Shown here in pieces: positions 1 to 12,300 of a stretch of 64,000 nt of DNA. Location of the stretch: the NCBI GenBank assembly GCA_025677815.1, contig JAIXMP010000032.1:1-64000 (forward strand). The letters run 5' to 3'. Each line of letters opens with the position of its first letter. Position 1 is the first letter of the stretch. Both the position numbers and the translations under genes were made by a program. This DNA comes from Phascolomyces articulosus (taxonomy: Eukaryota; Mucoromycota; Mucoromycetes; Mucorales; Lichtheimiaceae). The notes beneath the pieces are model-generated. The model worked only from the letters and a program-made list of their open reading frames with translations, did not search any database and was not told where the DNA came from.

Positions 1-141
1 TCAGTGTGTTACTACGAATAATTTATTTGTTATTTGATAAAAAAGATATAATAATTATATATATATAAATATGTACATGGTACAAAAAAATGATAAGGAA
101 AAAAAAGAGATTAATAAAATAAGTAAACAAAAAAAATTGAA

Positions 142-182
<41 letters not shown>

Positions 183-557
183 GTAATTCGGGAGAAGTAT
201 ATGTGTGTTCGACAGGTGATGACGGGGTAATAAGATGGAAATTCTGGGTCATGCAGACTGATAAGCCCAAAGTTGTGTAAAGTATTTTTTTTCTTTTTAG
301 AAAAAGGGAAATGAGGAAAAGCTTACGTATAAAAAAAATGGGATATGTATAATAACAAAAAAGAAGAAAATGATATATATAATAAGATAATGATTTGGAT
401 GTCATAGATTGTTGTTTGGTGTATGTCAATATATATATATATATATATAGGATTAATAACATGGCTGAATATGTATACCTATAAGAAGAACCCTAGGAGG
501 ATAATGTAGGATAATGTAGGATAACAAAATAATAGTAATAGGGTGCAATTTTGATTT
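1..557. other. 3' flank with AAT microsatellite, no gene
   Basis: This is AT-rich sequence downstream of the minus-strand nitrate transporter. It holds a perfect (AAT)13 run at 142-180 and a TA run near 431-448. Open frames crossing the microsatellite translate to poly-Ile and have no family resemblance, so I call no gene here. Confidence 0.7.
142..180. repeat. (AAT)13 microsatellite
   Basis: Thirteen perfect AAT units, flanked by A-rich sequence on the left and unique sequence on the right. It lies in the 3' flank of the nitrate transporter gene. Confidence 0.95.
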
Positions 558-2415
558 CTAGAGGGTGTTTGTAGGGACATGTTTACCACCAAAGATATGC
601 CATATCATCTTGCCTTGAACACGCAAGACAGCATTACCAAGAAGACCTGAACCAAGAGCAATACAACCAAGACATAAGAAAGCGGTTTCGAAATCGCCAG
701 CAAACTCGCGGAACATCAAATTGAAAATAAGACCACCCAAGTTACCACCAGCACCAACAATACCCATGATCTTGCCGTTGTTTAATGGATCAATAAATGG
801 CACAATACCAAAGGTAGAACCACAGACGGCTTGAACAAAGAAGGAGAAGAAGATCATAAGAATAATAGCTGTGTGCATATTGATCAAACCAAAACTGAAG
901 CCGATCAAAAAGACACCTTCCAACGTCATACATGTACAATGGGCAAAAATTCTACCGGGAATATGGAAATGTTTTGCCAGGTAGTCACTGAATAAACCGC
1001 TATTTTTATTATATGTTAAAAAAAGTAACCATTGTTAGTATTTTTTTTATATAAAGTGGGAAATAAGATTGATTATGATATAGTAAAATAATAATAGATG
1101 ACTTACCCAGAAAGACGAGAAATAATGTTAAGTAACCCAAAAACAGAACCAATATAAGAAGCAGTCGAATTATCCAAATTGAACTTTTCACGGAACACTT
1201 GACCAATGACATTATCGACAGCCAATTCAGTACCAAAAGAGCATGCATAATGAACAATCATAATCAACACGGCAGGGTTTACAAGCACACGAACAAAGGC
1301 AACAAAGGCATCCTTGGCAGATTCATTCTTCTTGACACCTTGAAGTGATTCCGTTTCTTCGACATCAGACAAGACACCTTTTTCACCACCTGATTTTTCA
1401 ACATCGGTTAAAGCACTCTTTTCAATAGAAATAGTAGTAGTCTTTTGTTGTGTAGCAGCATCTGTTGCTTCCGTCGTCGAGACATCACTGGTAGTAGTAG
1501 TAGTTGATTTAGAAGAAGTAGTAGTTGTTGCCTTGTTTTGTTCTTGACGACGTAATTCTAACCAATCACCATGGGGTGTATCAGTAGCGCAAAAGAAATC
1601 CATAGCACCGACAATAAGACAAATGCAACAAGGAATGATAAAGGTGGTACGCCAAGCAATGGAATTGGTTGTATGAGAAAGAATACCATCGTAAATGGCA
1701 GGCATTATTAAATAAGTAATACCAGCACCCATATTACCCCAACCAGCAGACATGGCATTGGCAGTACCAAGAACTGAAGGTGAAAACATTTGAGTCGTCC
1801 AGAATTGGCAAGGGACAAAGGTGGCACCAAGAATACCAATCACACAACTATCAGTTGAAAGATTTGGTTTTATAAAATTGAGAGATTAGATTCGCATTTA
1901 TTATTATTATTATTATAATCACTGTCGTCATTGTAAGAAAAAGGTTGAAATAGTTTACCGAAGACCAATTAAACCAGCACCATTAGTGATTAAACCCGTC
2001 ATACCACAAGGAATAGCACCACATATTAAAATAAGCGCCATGACACGACGAGGACCAAAACGTTCACAAAGAGGACCAACAATAAGACGGGCAATAATGG
2101 TAATACTGACAGCAGCCATATTACTGTCATAGATTTCAACAGAGGAAATGCCTAAATCTTCAGCAATGTGATAAACAATAGGAGGAATAGCATACCATGA
2201 CATGAATGCTACCATGAATGAAAGCCAGGCCTATATTATATTCATTTCAAAGTATTAGTTTTTAATGTCGCTTTTTTTTTTCGCAGATCAAGAACATAGG
2301 CAAAAGTACTTACAAAATGCAATGCTCTCATATGAGGAAATTGTAAAGTATGTAACCGAAAATTGGTGGCCTTGCCATTTTGATCAATTAAAAGTTTTTT
2401 TGCAAAGATTTGCAT
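558..2415 (-). CDS. High-affinity nitrate transporter (NNP family, MFS), NRT2/CrnA type
   Basis: Plasma-membrane porter importing nitrate (and probably nitrite), the first step of nitrate assimilation. Exons on the minus strand are 2415-2314, 2230-1959, 1847-1107 and 999-558, giving 518 aa with all GT-AG junctions in frame. The start is the first ATG of the open frame; the frame itself extends further up only from TTG. The MFS motif after TM2 reads around RLIVGPLCERFGPRR, and both NNP nitrate signatures are present: AGWGNMGAG (about residues 159-167) and GAGGNLGG (about 453-460). The long central cytosolic loop is unusually rich in Thr/Ser and then acidic, as in fungal CrnA proteins. It is divergent from nitrate reductase, sharing a 1.76 kb promoter, so co-regulation is likely. 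Substrate preference within the NNP family cannot be read from sequence. Confidence 0.93.
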
Positions 2416-2777
2416 TTTATTATTGTATTGTTTGTTATTATTATATAAGATTATGTCAAAGTAATAAATATATAAAAAAAAGTTAAATGAAGAAAAGAAG
2501 TAAAGAAGATAATGTTTCAAAATAAAAAGAAAAAAAAAGATGGACTTTTTATATAAATAGCTAAATAAAATAGCTCTAGTGTCAAATCGTTGGTAAATCG
2601 AGGAAAAAAGGGTTTTAATCTCATTCTCCTCATAACAACATCATTGAAAAGCATGTCTTTAGATATGAAATTGAAATAAAGAAAAAAGGAAGGGATCGCC
2701 GTTGTTTTCTCTTTCTGATAAGGAATCTTGTCGTGCAGGAAAGAAAATTGTTTTTTTTTTTTTTAAAAAAAAAAACA

Positions 2778-2796
2778 CTTATCAGACACGGATAAG
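2778..2796. promoter_or_regulatory. Inverted GATA pair CTTATC-N7-GATAAG
   Basis: Two GATA-factor core sites as an inverted repeat with a 7-bp spacer, about 360 bp upstream of the transporter ATG and 1.4 kb from nitrate reductase. Paired GATA sites are the preferred high-affinity arrangement for AreA/NIT2 in other fungi. Binding here is inferred. Confidence 0.5.
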
Positions 2797-3355
2797 AAAA
2801 ATGGCATCTTAACCTAATGAAAAAATTGATATTTGAAAAACAAGGTTATCCTTCCCTTTAGGCAGGGTTTTTCTTATTTCAAGTATAAAGTCATCATGAA
2901 CGAATAGAAGTTTTTCTGATAGCGAAATCAGTATCATCATAGTTTCTTTATCTTTTGTGTTTTCACAAGCAATCTTCATTATTCCAATGGTTCCAGCAAG
3001 CATATATATAATGACAATATGAAAAGATTACACAACATACACGCTGTTTTCCGAGTAAATTGACAATCATATGTCTCACAAAAAGACAAGAGGATTTCCT
3101 TTTTTTTTAAGATCATGGATTTGTTTGTTATAATACAAAATACTATTTTTGTTGTTGTTGTTGTTTGTTATACGCTGGATAACAAAAAAGTAGCTGATAA
3201 AAAAAGAGAAGCAGGAGAAAAAAAGATAACCAAAATACATATTTGGTTCAAAGTTCATTATCTTTCAAACCACACTTAGTAGCTAAAGGTACATCTTTTT
3301 TGTGATCTGGCCCCAGCGCTATCTCTTCATCATCATCTGCTCTAGTCTAAAACGT

Positions 3356-3373
3356 TTCCGAATTTTTGCGGAA
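3356..3373. promoter_or_regulatory. TTCCG-N8-CGGAA palindrome, possible Zn2Cys6 site
   Basis: An 18-bp interrupted palindrome with CCG/CGG half-sites 8 bp apart, inside the divergent nitrate promoter. Zn2Cys6 regulators commonly bind inverted CGG triplets, and the pathway-specific nitrate activators NirA/NIT4 belong to that class. The sequence is not the published NirA consensus, so the assignment is a guess from position and shape. Confidence 0.3.
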
Positions 3374-4175
3374 TTTTTTTTTATATCTCAAAAATGAGTT
3401 CCTGACTTACTTTATAAGGAAAATCAACCGTTGTAAAAAAAAAATATAGCAAACCCCCCCCCCTTCTCTGCTTACAGACACATAAGTATTAAACGAAAAA
3501 ATCCTTATCTCTTGGCTCTCTGCTTTTCTTTTTCTCCTAACACACACGATGCATTCTGATAATGTGTTGAAAAGAAAAAGGATAATCTGTAAAATAAAAG
3601 ACAGTCTCTCTTTTTCTTCCGGTTAGGTGTGCTTCTTAAGATAATTATTGTCCTATGTGCTTTATTTTTTTTTGGGGGGGATGGTGTTGGATGATAAATG
3701 ATAATGAAATACATAGAAACTTTTCATTCAATTATAATTAATGAACAAACCTTTAACCGTGTCGTCCTATTATATTTTTTCTTCTTCTTTTTCTTCTTAG
3801 TTTTAAACTTATGGAACGCCTCTTGAAAAATCGTTTGAGTTTTTTTTTTCTATGTTTGTTTGTTATCTGTCCCAATCGCTCAGTTTTCTTATAATACATT
3901 TCAATTCAATATATACACGCACAATACACACCATAATTCATCTTTATTATGTTATCACTTTTTAGGTCATTTCGTCCCCCAATAAAGAATGAGCGGGAAG
4001 AGTATTATTATTTTACACTACGTAAATAGTAGCACTTTTATATATAACATTTAAACTTTTATTTCTCTTTCATTTCTCTTTTTTCTTCTTGTTCTTTTCT
4101 TTTTCTTGTTCTTATCTTCTTCTTTTATTCTTCATTAACTTCTTTAATCATCTTATTCTATAATATATACATACA

Positions 4176-7166
4176 ATGTATCTTGAAGAAAAACAAAATA
4201 GTGAAGATATTCCAGCTAGTACTATTCAACCTCTTACCACAGTCGATCCACGCGATGCAAATACACCCGATGCATTTGTCTTGAGAGACCCTGCTATGCT
4301 TCGATTGACTGGCAAACACCCATTTAATGCTGGTAAAATAAATCATCAATCGCTTTATTAAAAAAATCAATTTGCTATCTCTTAATTAAATGATGAAATA
4401 ACAATGACTATTATTATAGAATCACCATTGAAAAAATTAGAACAATCTGGTTATTTAACACCTAATCAATTACATTTTGTTCGTAATCATGGACCTGTAC
4501 CACAATTATTGGCAGAAGAACATCGACTAGAAATTAAAGGCCTTGTCAATAAACCCATTACCATTACAATGCAAGATATTCTTTCTATGACGCCTACTAC
4601 CATACCAGTCACCATGGTATGTGCTGGTAATCGACGTAAAGAACAAAATATGGTAAAACAATCCATTGGTTTTGCTTGGTAAATAAATATCAATATCTCT
4701 TTCTCTCCCCCTCTTCCTTTTGTTCAATATAATATCACTAACTTGTGTTTTTTTTTCAGGGGATCTGCTGGTAAATAATAATAAATAATAAAACCAAATA
4801 GATCTTAATATCCACATCAAATCACTAAAGATCAATAATACATCATACATATATTAATGATACCCACACACACTTTATTTTTTTAATTATTAGGTGTAAG
4901 TACTGCTTGTTGGACTGGTGTTTATCTTCGCGATGTCATTAATCAATTCGCTGGTGGTCTTAAAGATGATGCCTTGTATATTTGTTTCGAAGGTTCCGAT
5001 AATACATCCAAGGTAATAAAATCTATTCATCACCAATCCTTCATTCACTTTTATAACAAAAAACCCTCTCATCGACTAAAATGAACACATTCAATTGATT
5101 AATAGGGACCTTACGGTACATCCATTGCTGCCAATCGTGTCATGTCTGATCATTACGATATTCTCTTAGCTTACAAAATGAACGGCGAAGTCCTACCTCC
5201 CGATCACGGTTACCCATTACGTGTCCTCATTCCCGGATGTATCGGTGGTCGTAGCGTCAAATGGCTTCGTACCATTGAAGCCAGTATGAACGAATCCACT
5301 AACCCATTCCATGACAATGACAACAAAGTGATGCCAACGCAAGTTCAATCTCCTGAACAAGCAACTGCCGAAGGATGGTGGAAAAAACCTCAATACACAT
5401 TATACGATCTCAACATTAATAGTGTCATTACCACCCCTAGTCACAACGATTACATTCAACTTCAAAACTTGCAAGATACCTTTACCGCCCGTGGTTATGC
5501 ATATACTGGTGGCAATCGCAAAATTACTCGTGTTGAAATCTCCCTTGATGGTGGCAAAACTTGGTTATTAGCCCAATTGGATCAACGTCCAGCAGATAAT
5601 GTTGCCAGCACTTATGGTACTTTATTGGGTCCTCAACATTACAAGAAATCCCGTAATTGGGGTTGGACCCTTTGGCATTTGGACTTGGAAGTCGCTGACC
5701 TTGTCCGTGCTGAAGAAATGGTCGTTCGTGCATGGGATGAGTCTCAAAATACCCAACCTGAAAATTTAACATGGAATTTGATGGGTATGATGAACAATTG
5801 TTGGTTCCGTGTAAAATTAACATTGACAAGAGAACCTACATTATCTATTTGGTGTGAACATCCCACGTCTGTGAATCCTCAAGAACCAGGCGGTTGGATG
5901 GAACGTGAGGTCAAACAAGAAGTAGTTATTACACCCAGTGCTCCTCCTCCTGATAAATCTGCATTACAAACCTATACCATGGCCGAAGTTGAAAAACATG
6001 ATTCTGACACTGATTGTTGGATTGTCATTCGAGATCTTGTTTATGATTGTACCCCTTTCCTCAAAGATCATCCAGGTGGTGCCTCCAGTATTTTAATTAC
6101 AGGTGGTACCGATACCACTGAAGAATTTGATGCCATTCATTCAAGTAAGGCACACGACATGTTGCGTGATTATCTTATTGGTCAAGTAGCTGGTAGTAGC
6201 GATGAAAAATCCTCCGTAGCATCTTCTTCACAATCAACAACGGTCAGTATGACTGAATCACACAAGAGTACTACAACCCAATCATCCTTGGGTACCACCA
6301 CAGCACCACCTACACCATTTGAAGAAATGCCACCGTTCTTACAGCCCAAACAATGGAAAAAAATGGTCTTGGATACCAAAACCTATTTATCCAATTCCAT
6401 TCGTATTTATCGGTTTGTCTTTGATGAAGCCACACAGCAACAACATTTTGGTTTACCCATTGGTCAACATGCTTATTTAAAACTACCTCAAGAACAAACC
6501 AGTCGAGATGCTCCCGTCAAATCCATCATGCGTGCTTATACACCCAGTCGATGCGGTCCTGGTTTTGTTGAATTCTTAATCAAGGTGTATTTCCCTTTCA
6601 ACGATGTCCCAGGTGGTGCATTCACACAACTTTTGGACAAATTACGTGTAGGTGAAACCATTGACGTCAAGGGTCCCTTGGGTGAATATGAATACCAAGG
6701 CGATGGTCGATATAGTATTTTGCGTCAGCCCACCAAATTAGCAAGACATGTGGGTATGATTGCCGGTGGTACCGGAATCACTCCTATGTGGCAAATCATT
6801 GATGCTTTACGTCATGATCATGAACCTCCTCATGTTTCTCTTATTTATTGTGTTCGAACCATTCAAGATCTGGTCTTGAAAGAAGAATTAGAACAAGTCC
6901 AAGAAATTGTGGGCCCCGATCATTTACATATTCGTTATATTGTTTCTGAAAAACCCGATGAACATTGGCAGCAAGGTGTAGGTCATTTAACGTTGCCTGA
7001 AATTCAACAATTTTTGTTCCCTCATCAAGGTGCTTCCGATGCTGGTGACGATGACAAGATGGTCTTACTTTGTGGTGCACAGGCGATGATTGATCATTGT
7101 TGTAAACCTTTGATTTCTAAAATGATGGGAGATACCTTTGCATCTAATAATATCTTTGTATTTTAA
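4176..7166 (+). CDS. Assimilatory nitrate reductase [NAD(P)H]
   Basis: Cytosolic molybdoenzyme reducing nitrate to nitrite with NAD(P)H. Exons are 4176-4332, 4420-4678, 4760-4770 (only 11 nt), 4894-5012 and 5106-7166, giving 868 aa, a normal length. Domains in order: Mo-pterin domain with the molybdenum-ligating Cys in VCAGNRR (C120); Mo-co dimerisation domain (about 320-440); a cytochrome b5 domain with HPGG at 504-507 and second haem His near 527; an FAD domain with RAYTPS (about 658-663); and an NAD(P)H domain with AGGTGITPM (from about 735) and CGAQAM near 838, where most relatives have CGPPxM. The protein ends in the usual aromatic FVF. A Ser/Thr-rich hinge separates b5 from FAD. It starts at the divergent promoter and leads to nitrite reductase downstream. 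NADH versus NADPH preference is not decided here. Confidence 0.97.
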
Positions 7167-9382
7167 GAATCCCATCTAAAACACTTTTATACATTGCCAT
7201 CTATTCTATACATCTTCATTTCTCCATATTTTACACTCGCACACTCACTCACATATTCCTTCATCATATACATATTAGTATTAGCATATCTTTCTTTTTT
7301 CATACTATTAGTCCTTATTATTATTATTATTACACTTTATTATATATCATAAACAAAAAACTGCCCAACCTTTTCTTCTCATCGTCAACGCCACATCCAC
7401 ATATTCCAACATCATCATGTATAATACAGAAATTGTTCTTCTTCTCCTTCTCTCTCCTGCTTCCCCCCCCAAAAAAAAACAATAAACAATCTCTTTCTGT
7501 CCGTTTTATATTTAATCTCCTTATTTTCCGTCATCAACATCCTTTTTTTTGTTTACTTATTAAAAAAACATTTACTATTTACTATAACAAAAAAGAAATA
7601 ACATTGGCATTGTTTATTAAAAAAAAGGTCTATTCTACTACATTGTCATCATGATCATTATTTTATATTATCATATGAAGAAAAAAAGGCTATTTTTAAA
7701 CCAAGAGGACAATAGTTAAAAATGACATAAAAAAACCCTTATTCCATAATAATGCGTGAGTGTGCGTGTGTGTGAGAGAGAGATGTCGTTCACTGATCAT
7801 CAACAACTTTGGATGAACTAGTTAGCCTAAATTACTATATATGTTTATAAACAAAGAAAAAACCAGCTTATCCGTAAAAAAAATATCACCAATTCCTCAC
7901 CATTCCCCTTCTTCATCATCATCATCATCACCATCTCCCCCCAATTAGATACGCAAATAACTTTAGCTAGACTCAACTAAATTCTATCTAAATCAAGTAA
8001 AAAAGTTGATAACGGGTGATAGTTTTCAACAATATAACGGCATAATTTTTTTTACTGAACCAGCAACTGCATATTGACTCGGGTGCATGCCCTATTTTAT
8101 TATCTGTTCAATGTACTATTATGTAGATATTATTATTGGAGAACTAAAAAAACCAACTTGCTTGGGGAAGGTTCTCGATTTGAACGATTTAACAAACAAA
8201 CAAATATGTAAAATGTAATAATAACTTCCTTTTTTTTGTTTGTTAACTTGATTAAGTAAAAAAGTCTTTTGGGTAAGTTGTCTCATCCCGTTCCATCACC
8301 TATCATTATCTATTATTATACAAAATTATAACGTTTCTGGTTTTTTTTTTCCTTTTCCCTCCCCATCCCATCTTGTATACTATTTTTTACATTCATTAGA
8401 ATCGATAATCCTATTGATAATAATAATAGTAATACATATTGACTGAATGTGATTATTAGACGTAATTCGAAATAAAAAGGTGGTACGATTCACTTGATAT
8501 CTCGGGATTACAAAATTAAATAGCTCATAACGTAAAGAGATAAGTATATCATTTTTTTTATCAGTTGAATACCTTATTTAGCAACAAACAAAATTTTACA
8601 AACAGCGCTCCTTTTTTTTTTCTATGTAGTTTTTTCTTCTTATCAGTGAGCAGTCAACACGCAGGAACAAAAAATCCTCCTAAAAAGACTTTTCAATAGA
8701 TAACAATTTCCTTTTCAAACATACTTTTTGCATTATCTGTAGTATAAAATAGAATACTAGTCTTTTTTATATATATACGATCGACTTATCCCTCCCCCCC
8801 AATTGCCTTAATGGTATAGCAAATAGAATTGATAACGGGTTGAAGAACATGTACATACACATGTTTGCTTACATTATCTCATTCATTCAATCAAACCAAA
8901 CCCATAATTCACCATAATAGTTCTTTCCCCCCCAATTATTTTTATTCCAGTAGTAAACTTTAGACTTCTCCCCCCCTTTTATTGATTTTTTCGTTACAAA
9001 AGTAAATTTTGTGATAAGCATATCAAAATCCATCATCATCATCATCAACAACAACAACAACAGCAAAAAGTGTAGCGTGTACTCAAATGGATCCATCTAC
9101 AGTGGGTTTAACCTATCAATTTTTTTTATTTTCTTTGGGTCATTCTAATCTCACGTGATCTATAGGACACTTTTGGCGGGTTTACCTATTATAATTATTA
9201 TTTTTGAAATAAAGAGTTAGATATCAGCTAAAACATCATCTTCATCATCTTTTTCTATAAGATTAAAGAGTAGAAAAAAAACGATTTTCTTTTTCTCTTT
9301 TCTTTCTTCTCTTTCACTTTTTTTTTTATACTTCTATATCTTCCACTCTTCTTTTTTTTTTAAAAAAAATAAATTATAATCC
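7167..9382. promoter_or_regulatory. Nitrate reductase 3' flank and nitrite reductase promoter, GATA-rich
   Basis: 2.2 kb without a credible gene. Sites seen towards nitrite reductase: GATAA 8008-8012, AGATAAG 8538-8544, CTTATCA 8639-8645, CTTATC 8785-8790, TGATAAC 8830-8836 and TGATAAG 9012-9018. The 12-mer TTGATAACGGGT occurs twice (8006-8017 and 8829-8840). A polypyrimidine tract runs into the nitrite reductase ATG. Nitrogen control through GATA factors is the expected function; this is inference from motif matches. Confidence 0.5.
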
Positions 9383-12300
9383 ATGCCTCCTAATACCGAG
9401 TTACCACCAAATACCTTTTCATCCCCACCTTCTTCGGAAACTACCAGTGATGATGAACAACAACACCAACAAGATGATATTACAGTCGCTTTACCAACAA
9501 AACAACTGATCGTGGTTGGTTTGGGTATGGTTGCTTGTTCATTTATTGAAAAAATCCTTGATTATGATCAAGGTCATCGATATCAAATCCGTGTCTTTTC
9601 TGAAGAACCTGAAGGTAATATATATCAAACATCATTTATCTATCTATCTTACCTTTTTATTCCATACAAAAAGAAAATCACGCTAATCCAATATCATTCT
9701 ATAGTTGCCTACAATCGAGTCGGTCTTACACAATACTTTTCACACTGTGATGTTGAACAACAATTGATGCAACCGCGATCATGGTATACTGATAACAACG
9801 TCCAAGTCGAACTCGGTGACCCTGTTGAAGAAATCGATCCCGAAAACAAACGCGTACGTACCCGACTTTCTGGATGGGTTGATTACGATACCTTAGTCCT
9901 AGCCACTGGTTCCTCTGCTGCTTTACCACCTGGTGTTACTTTGGGTCAATACAATGGTGTGTTTGTCTATCGTACATTACAAGATTTAGAAGACATTATG
10001 GCATGGTCCAAAAAAGAACATGTTAAACAAGCCGCCATTGTTGGTGGAGGTCTTTTAGGTCTTGAAGCCGCCAAAGCCGCCAAGGATTTAGGTCTTGAAG
10101 TCAGTATTTATGAACGATCCGATCGCTTGATGGCCCGTCAATTAGACAATGAAGCATCTGGTGTGCTTGAAGCTGAAATTGAAAAATTGGGATTGAAATC
10201 TTATATTGGTGATTGTCCCATGGCATTGGCAGGCGATGAACAACAGAATTTAACTTCGTTTACTTTGGCCAATGGTGGTAGTCATACCTCTCAAATGGCA
10301 ATTTATGCTATTGGTATTCGTCCCAGAGATCAATTGTCAGAAACCCCTGGTTTGGAACGGGCCGCTCGAGGTGGGTTTGTGGTCAATGGCCGTTTAGAAA
10401 CTACTTTACCGGATGTTTTTGCTATTGGTGAATGTGCTTCACATAATGAGATGGTTTATGGCCTTGTTGCTCCTGGTTATGAGTAAGTTTTTTTATCATT
10501 TTATTTTTAGTATCATGATAGACACAAAAAGATCATTCGTTAAAAATAACAAACAACAAAAAAAAACACACTATAATTATTTCTTAATGATGTAATAGTA
10601 TGGCGGAAGTCGTTGCTCGTAACTTGACCACCCGACTTAACCAACCACGAAAAGCTGGTTTCCGAGGCGCTGACATGTCCACCAAACTCAAACTTCTAGG
10701 TGTCCATGTTGCCAGTTTTGGTGATTGTTTTCCTGATGAATCCAAAACACAACCTTTAACTTATCGAGATCCATTCAGTGGTGTCTACAAGAAATACATT
10801 TTCACCAAAGACGGCAAGAAATTATTAGGTGGCATGATGGTCGGTGACACCAACGATTATGCCAAACTTATGGCCTTGGTGCGTTCTGGTAAACGACTTC
10901 AATCCCCTCCCTCGGAACTAATCTTGGGTGTTCAAGGTGGTGATACCGTCCAATCGGCAGATGCATTACCCGATGATACTCAAATTTGTTCCTGTAACAA
11001 TGTTACCAAGGGTCACATTCGCAAAATCATTAAAGATAAAAAGTGTGAAAATGTCAATCAAGTCAAATGTTTTTCCAAAGCCGGTACCGGTTGTGGTGGT
11101 TGTTTACCGCAAGTCCAAGAAATTTTTGAAGGCGAAATGAAAGCTTTGGGTCAAACTATTAGTAATTCCTTGTGTGCTCATTTTAAATACAGTCGTCATG
11201 AATTGTTTACTATTGGTCAAGTCAAAGAATTGAAAACGTTTGATGATTTTATTCAACATGCTGGTGCTGCTGGTACCACCGGTACCAATGGGTGTGAAGT
11301 CTGTAAACCTGCTATTGCTAGTATTTTGGCAGGTCTTTGGAATGAACATATTTTGAACCCTGCATTACGTCCTCTGCAAGATACCAATGATCGTTATTTG
11401 GCCAATATTCAACGAGGTGGTTTGTATAGTATTGTGCCTCGTATCGCTGCTGGTGAAGTCACACCTCAGAAATTGGGTGTCATTGCTAGTGTGGCTCAAG
11501 AATATAATCTTTATACAAAAATTACGGGTGCTCAACGTATTGATATCAGTAAGTAGTGATCAACTTTTTTAAGAGGAATTATAATAAGAAAATTGAAAAG
11601 TGGAAATATTAAATATTTTTTTTTATCATTATTAGTGGGTGCACGAAAAGAAGATTTGCCTGATATCTGGGAGAAACTTGTTGACGCTGGCTTCGAAAGG
11701 TATATTATTTTCTTATCAAAAAATATCAACCATGATAACAAAAAAATAAAAAATATTTACTGATGAAAATAATAATAATAATAATATAGTGGTCATGCCT
11801 ACGGTAAATCATTACGTGCCGTCAAGAGTTGTGTCGGTACTACCTGGTGTCGTTACGGTCAACAAGACTCTGTTGGATTTGCTATCCAACTTGAAAACCG
11901 TTACAAAGGTATTCGGTCCCCTCATAAACTCAAGGGTGGTGTGTCTGGTTGTATTCGGGAATGTGCCGAAGCTCAAGGCAAAGATTTTGGTTGTATTGCC
12001 ACCGATAAGGGCTACAATGTTTATGTGTGTGGTAACGGTGGTTCCAAACCCAAACATGCCGAACTTCTAGTAGCCGATGTATCTGAAGAATTAGCCATTA
12101 AATATTTGGATCGTTTCTTAATGTATTACATTATGACGGCCGATAAATTGACCCGTACAGCTCGATGGCTCGAAAAAATGGAAGGCGGAATTAATTACCT
12201 TCGTAAAGTCGTCTTGGAAGATCATTTGGGTATTGCCGATCAATTGGAGGAACAAATGGCTAAATTGATTGGTGCTTATCAATGTGAATGGACCACTGTG

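Larger units (their letters stand above)
2416..4175. promoter_or_regulatory. Divergent promoter of nitrate transporter and nitrate reductase, with GATA sites
   Basis: The 1.76 kb gap between two divergent ATGs. Seen: GATA-type sites AGATAA 2507-2512, TGATAAG 2716-2722, the inverted pair CTTATC 2778-2783 / GATAAG 2791-2796, CTTATCT 3504-3510, TTATCT 3863-3868 and CTTATCT 4111-4117. Fungal nitrogen regulators of the AreA/NIT2 family bind HGATAR. A CCG-N8-CGG palindrome lies at 3358-3371. Polypyrimidine stretches precede the nitrate reductase ATG. The regulatory role is inferred from these matches and gene content. Confidence 0.6.

Noticed and set aside
55..462. Open frames across the (AAT)n run on both strands
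   Set aside because: Translation is poly-Ile from the microsatellite plus AT-driven residues; no family signal, and they lie in the transporter's 3' flank.
9615..9704. Nitrite reductase read straight through as coding
   Set aside because: Although open, the segment has GT-AG ends and a CTAAT branch site, and removing it restores the conserved EEPxVAYNRVG motif.
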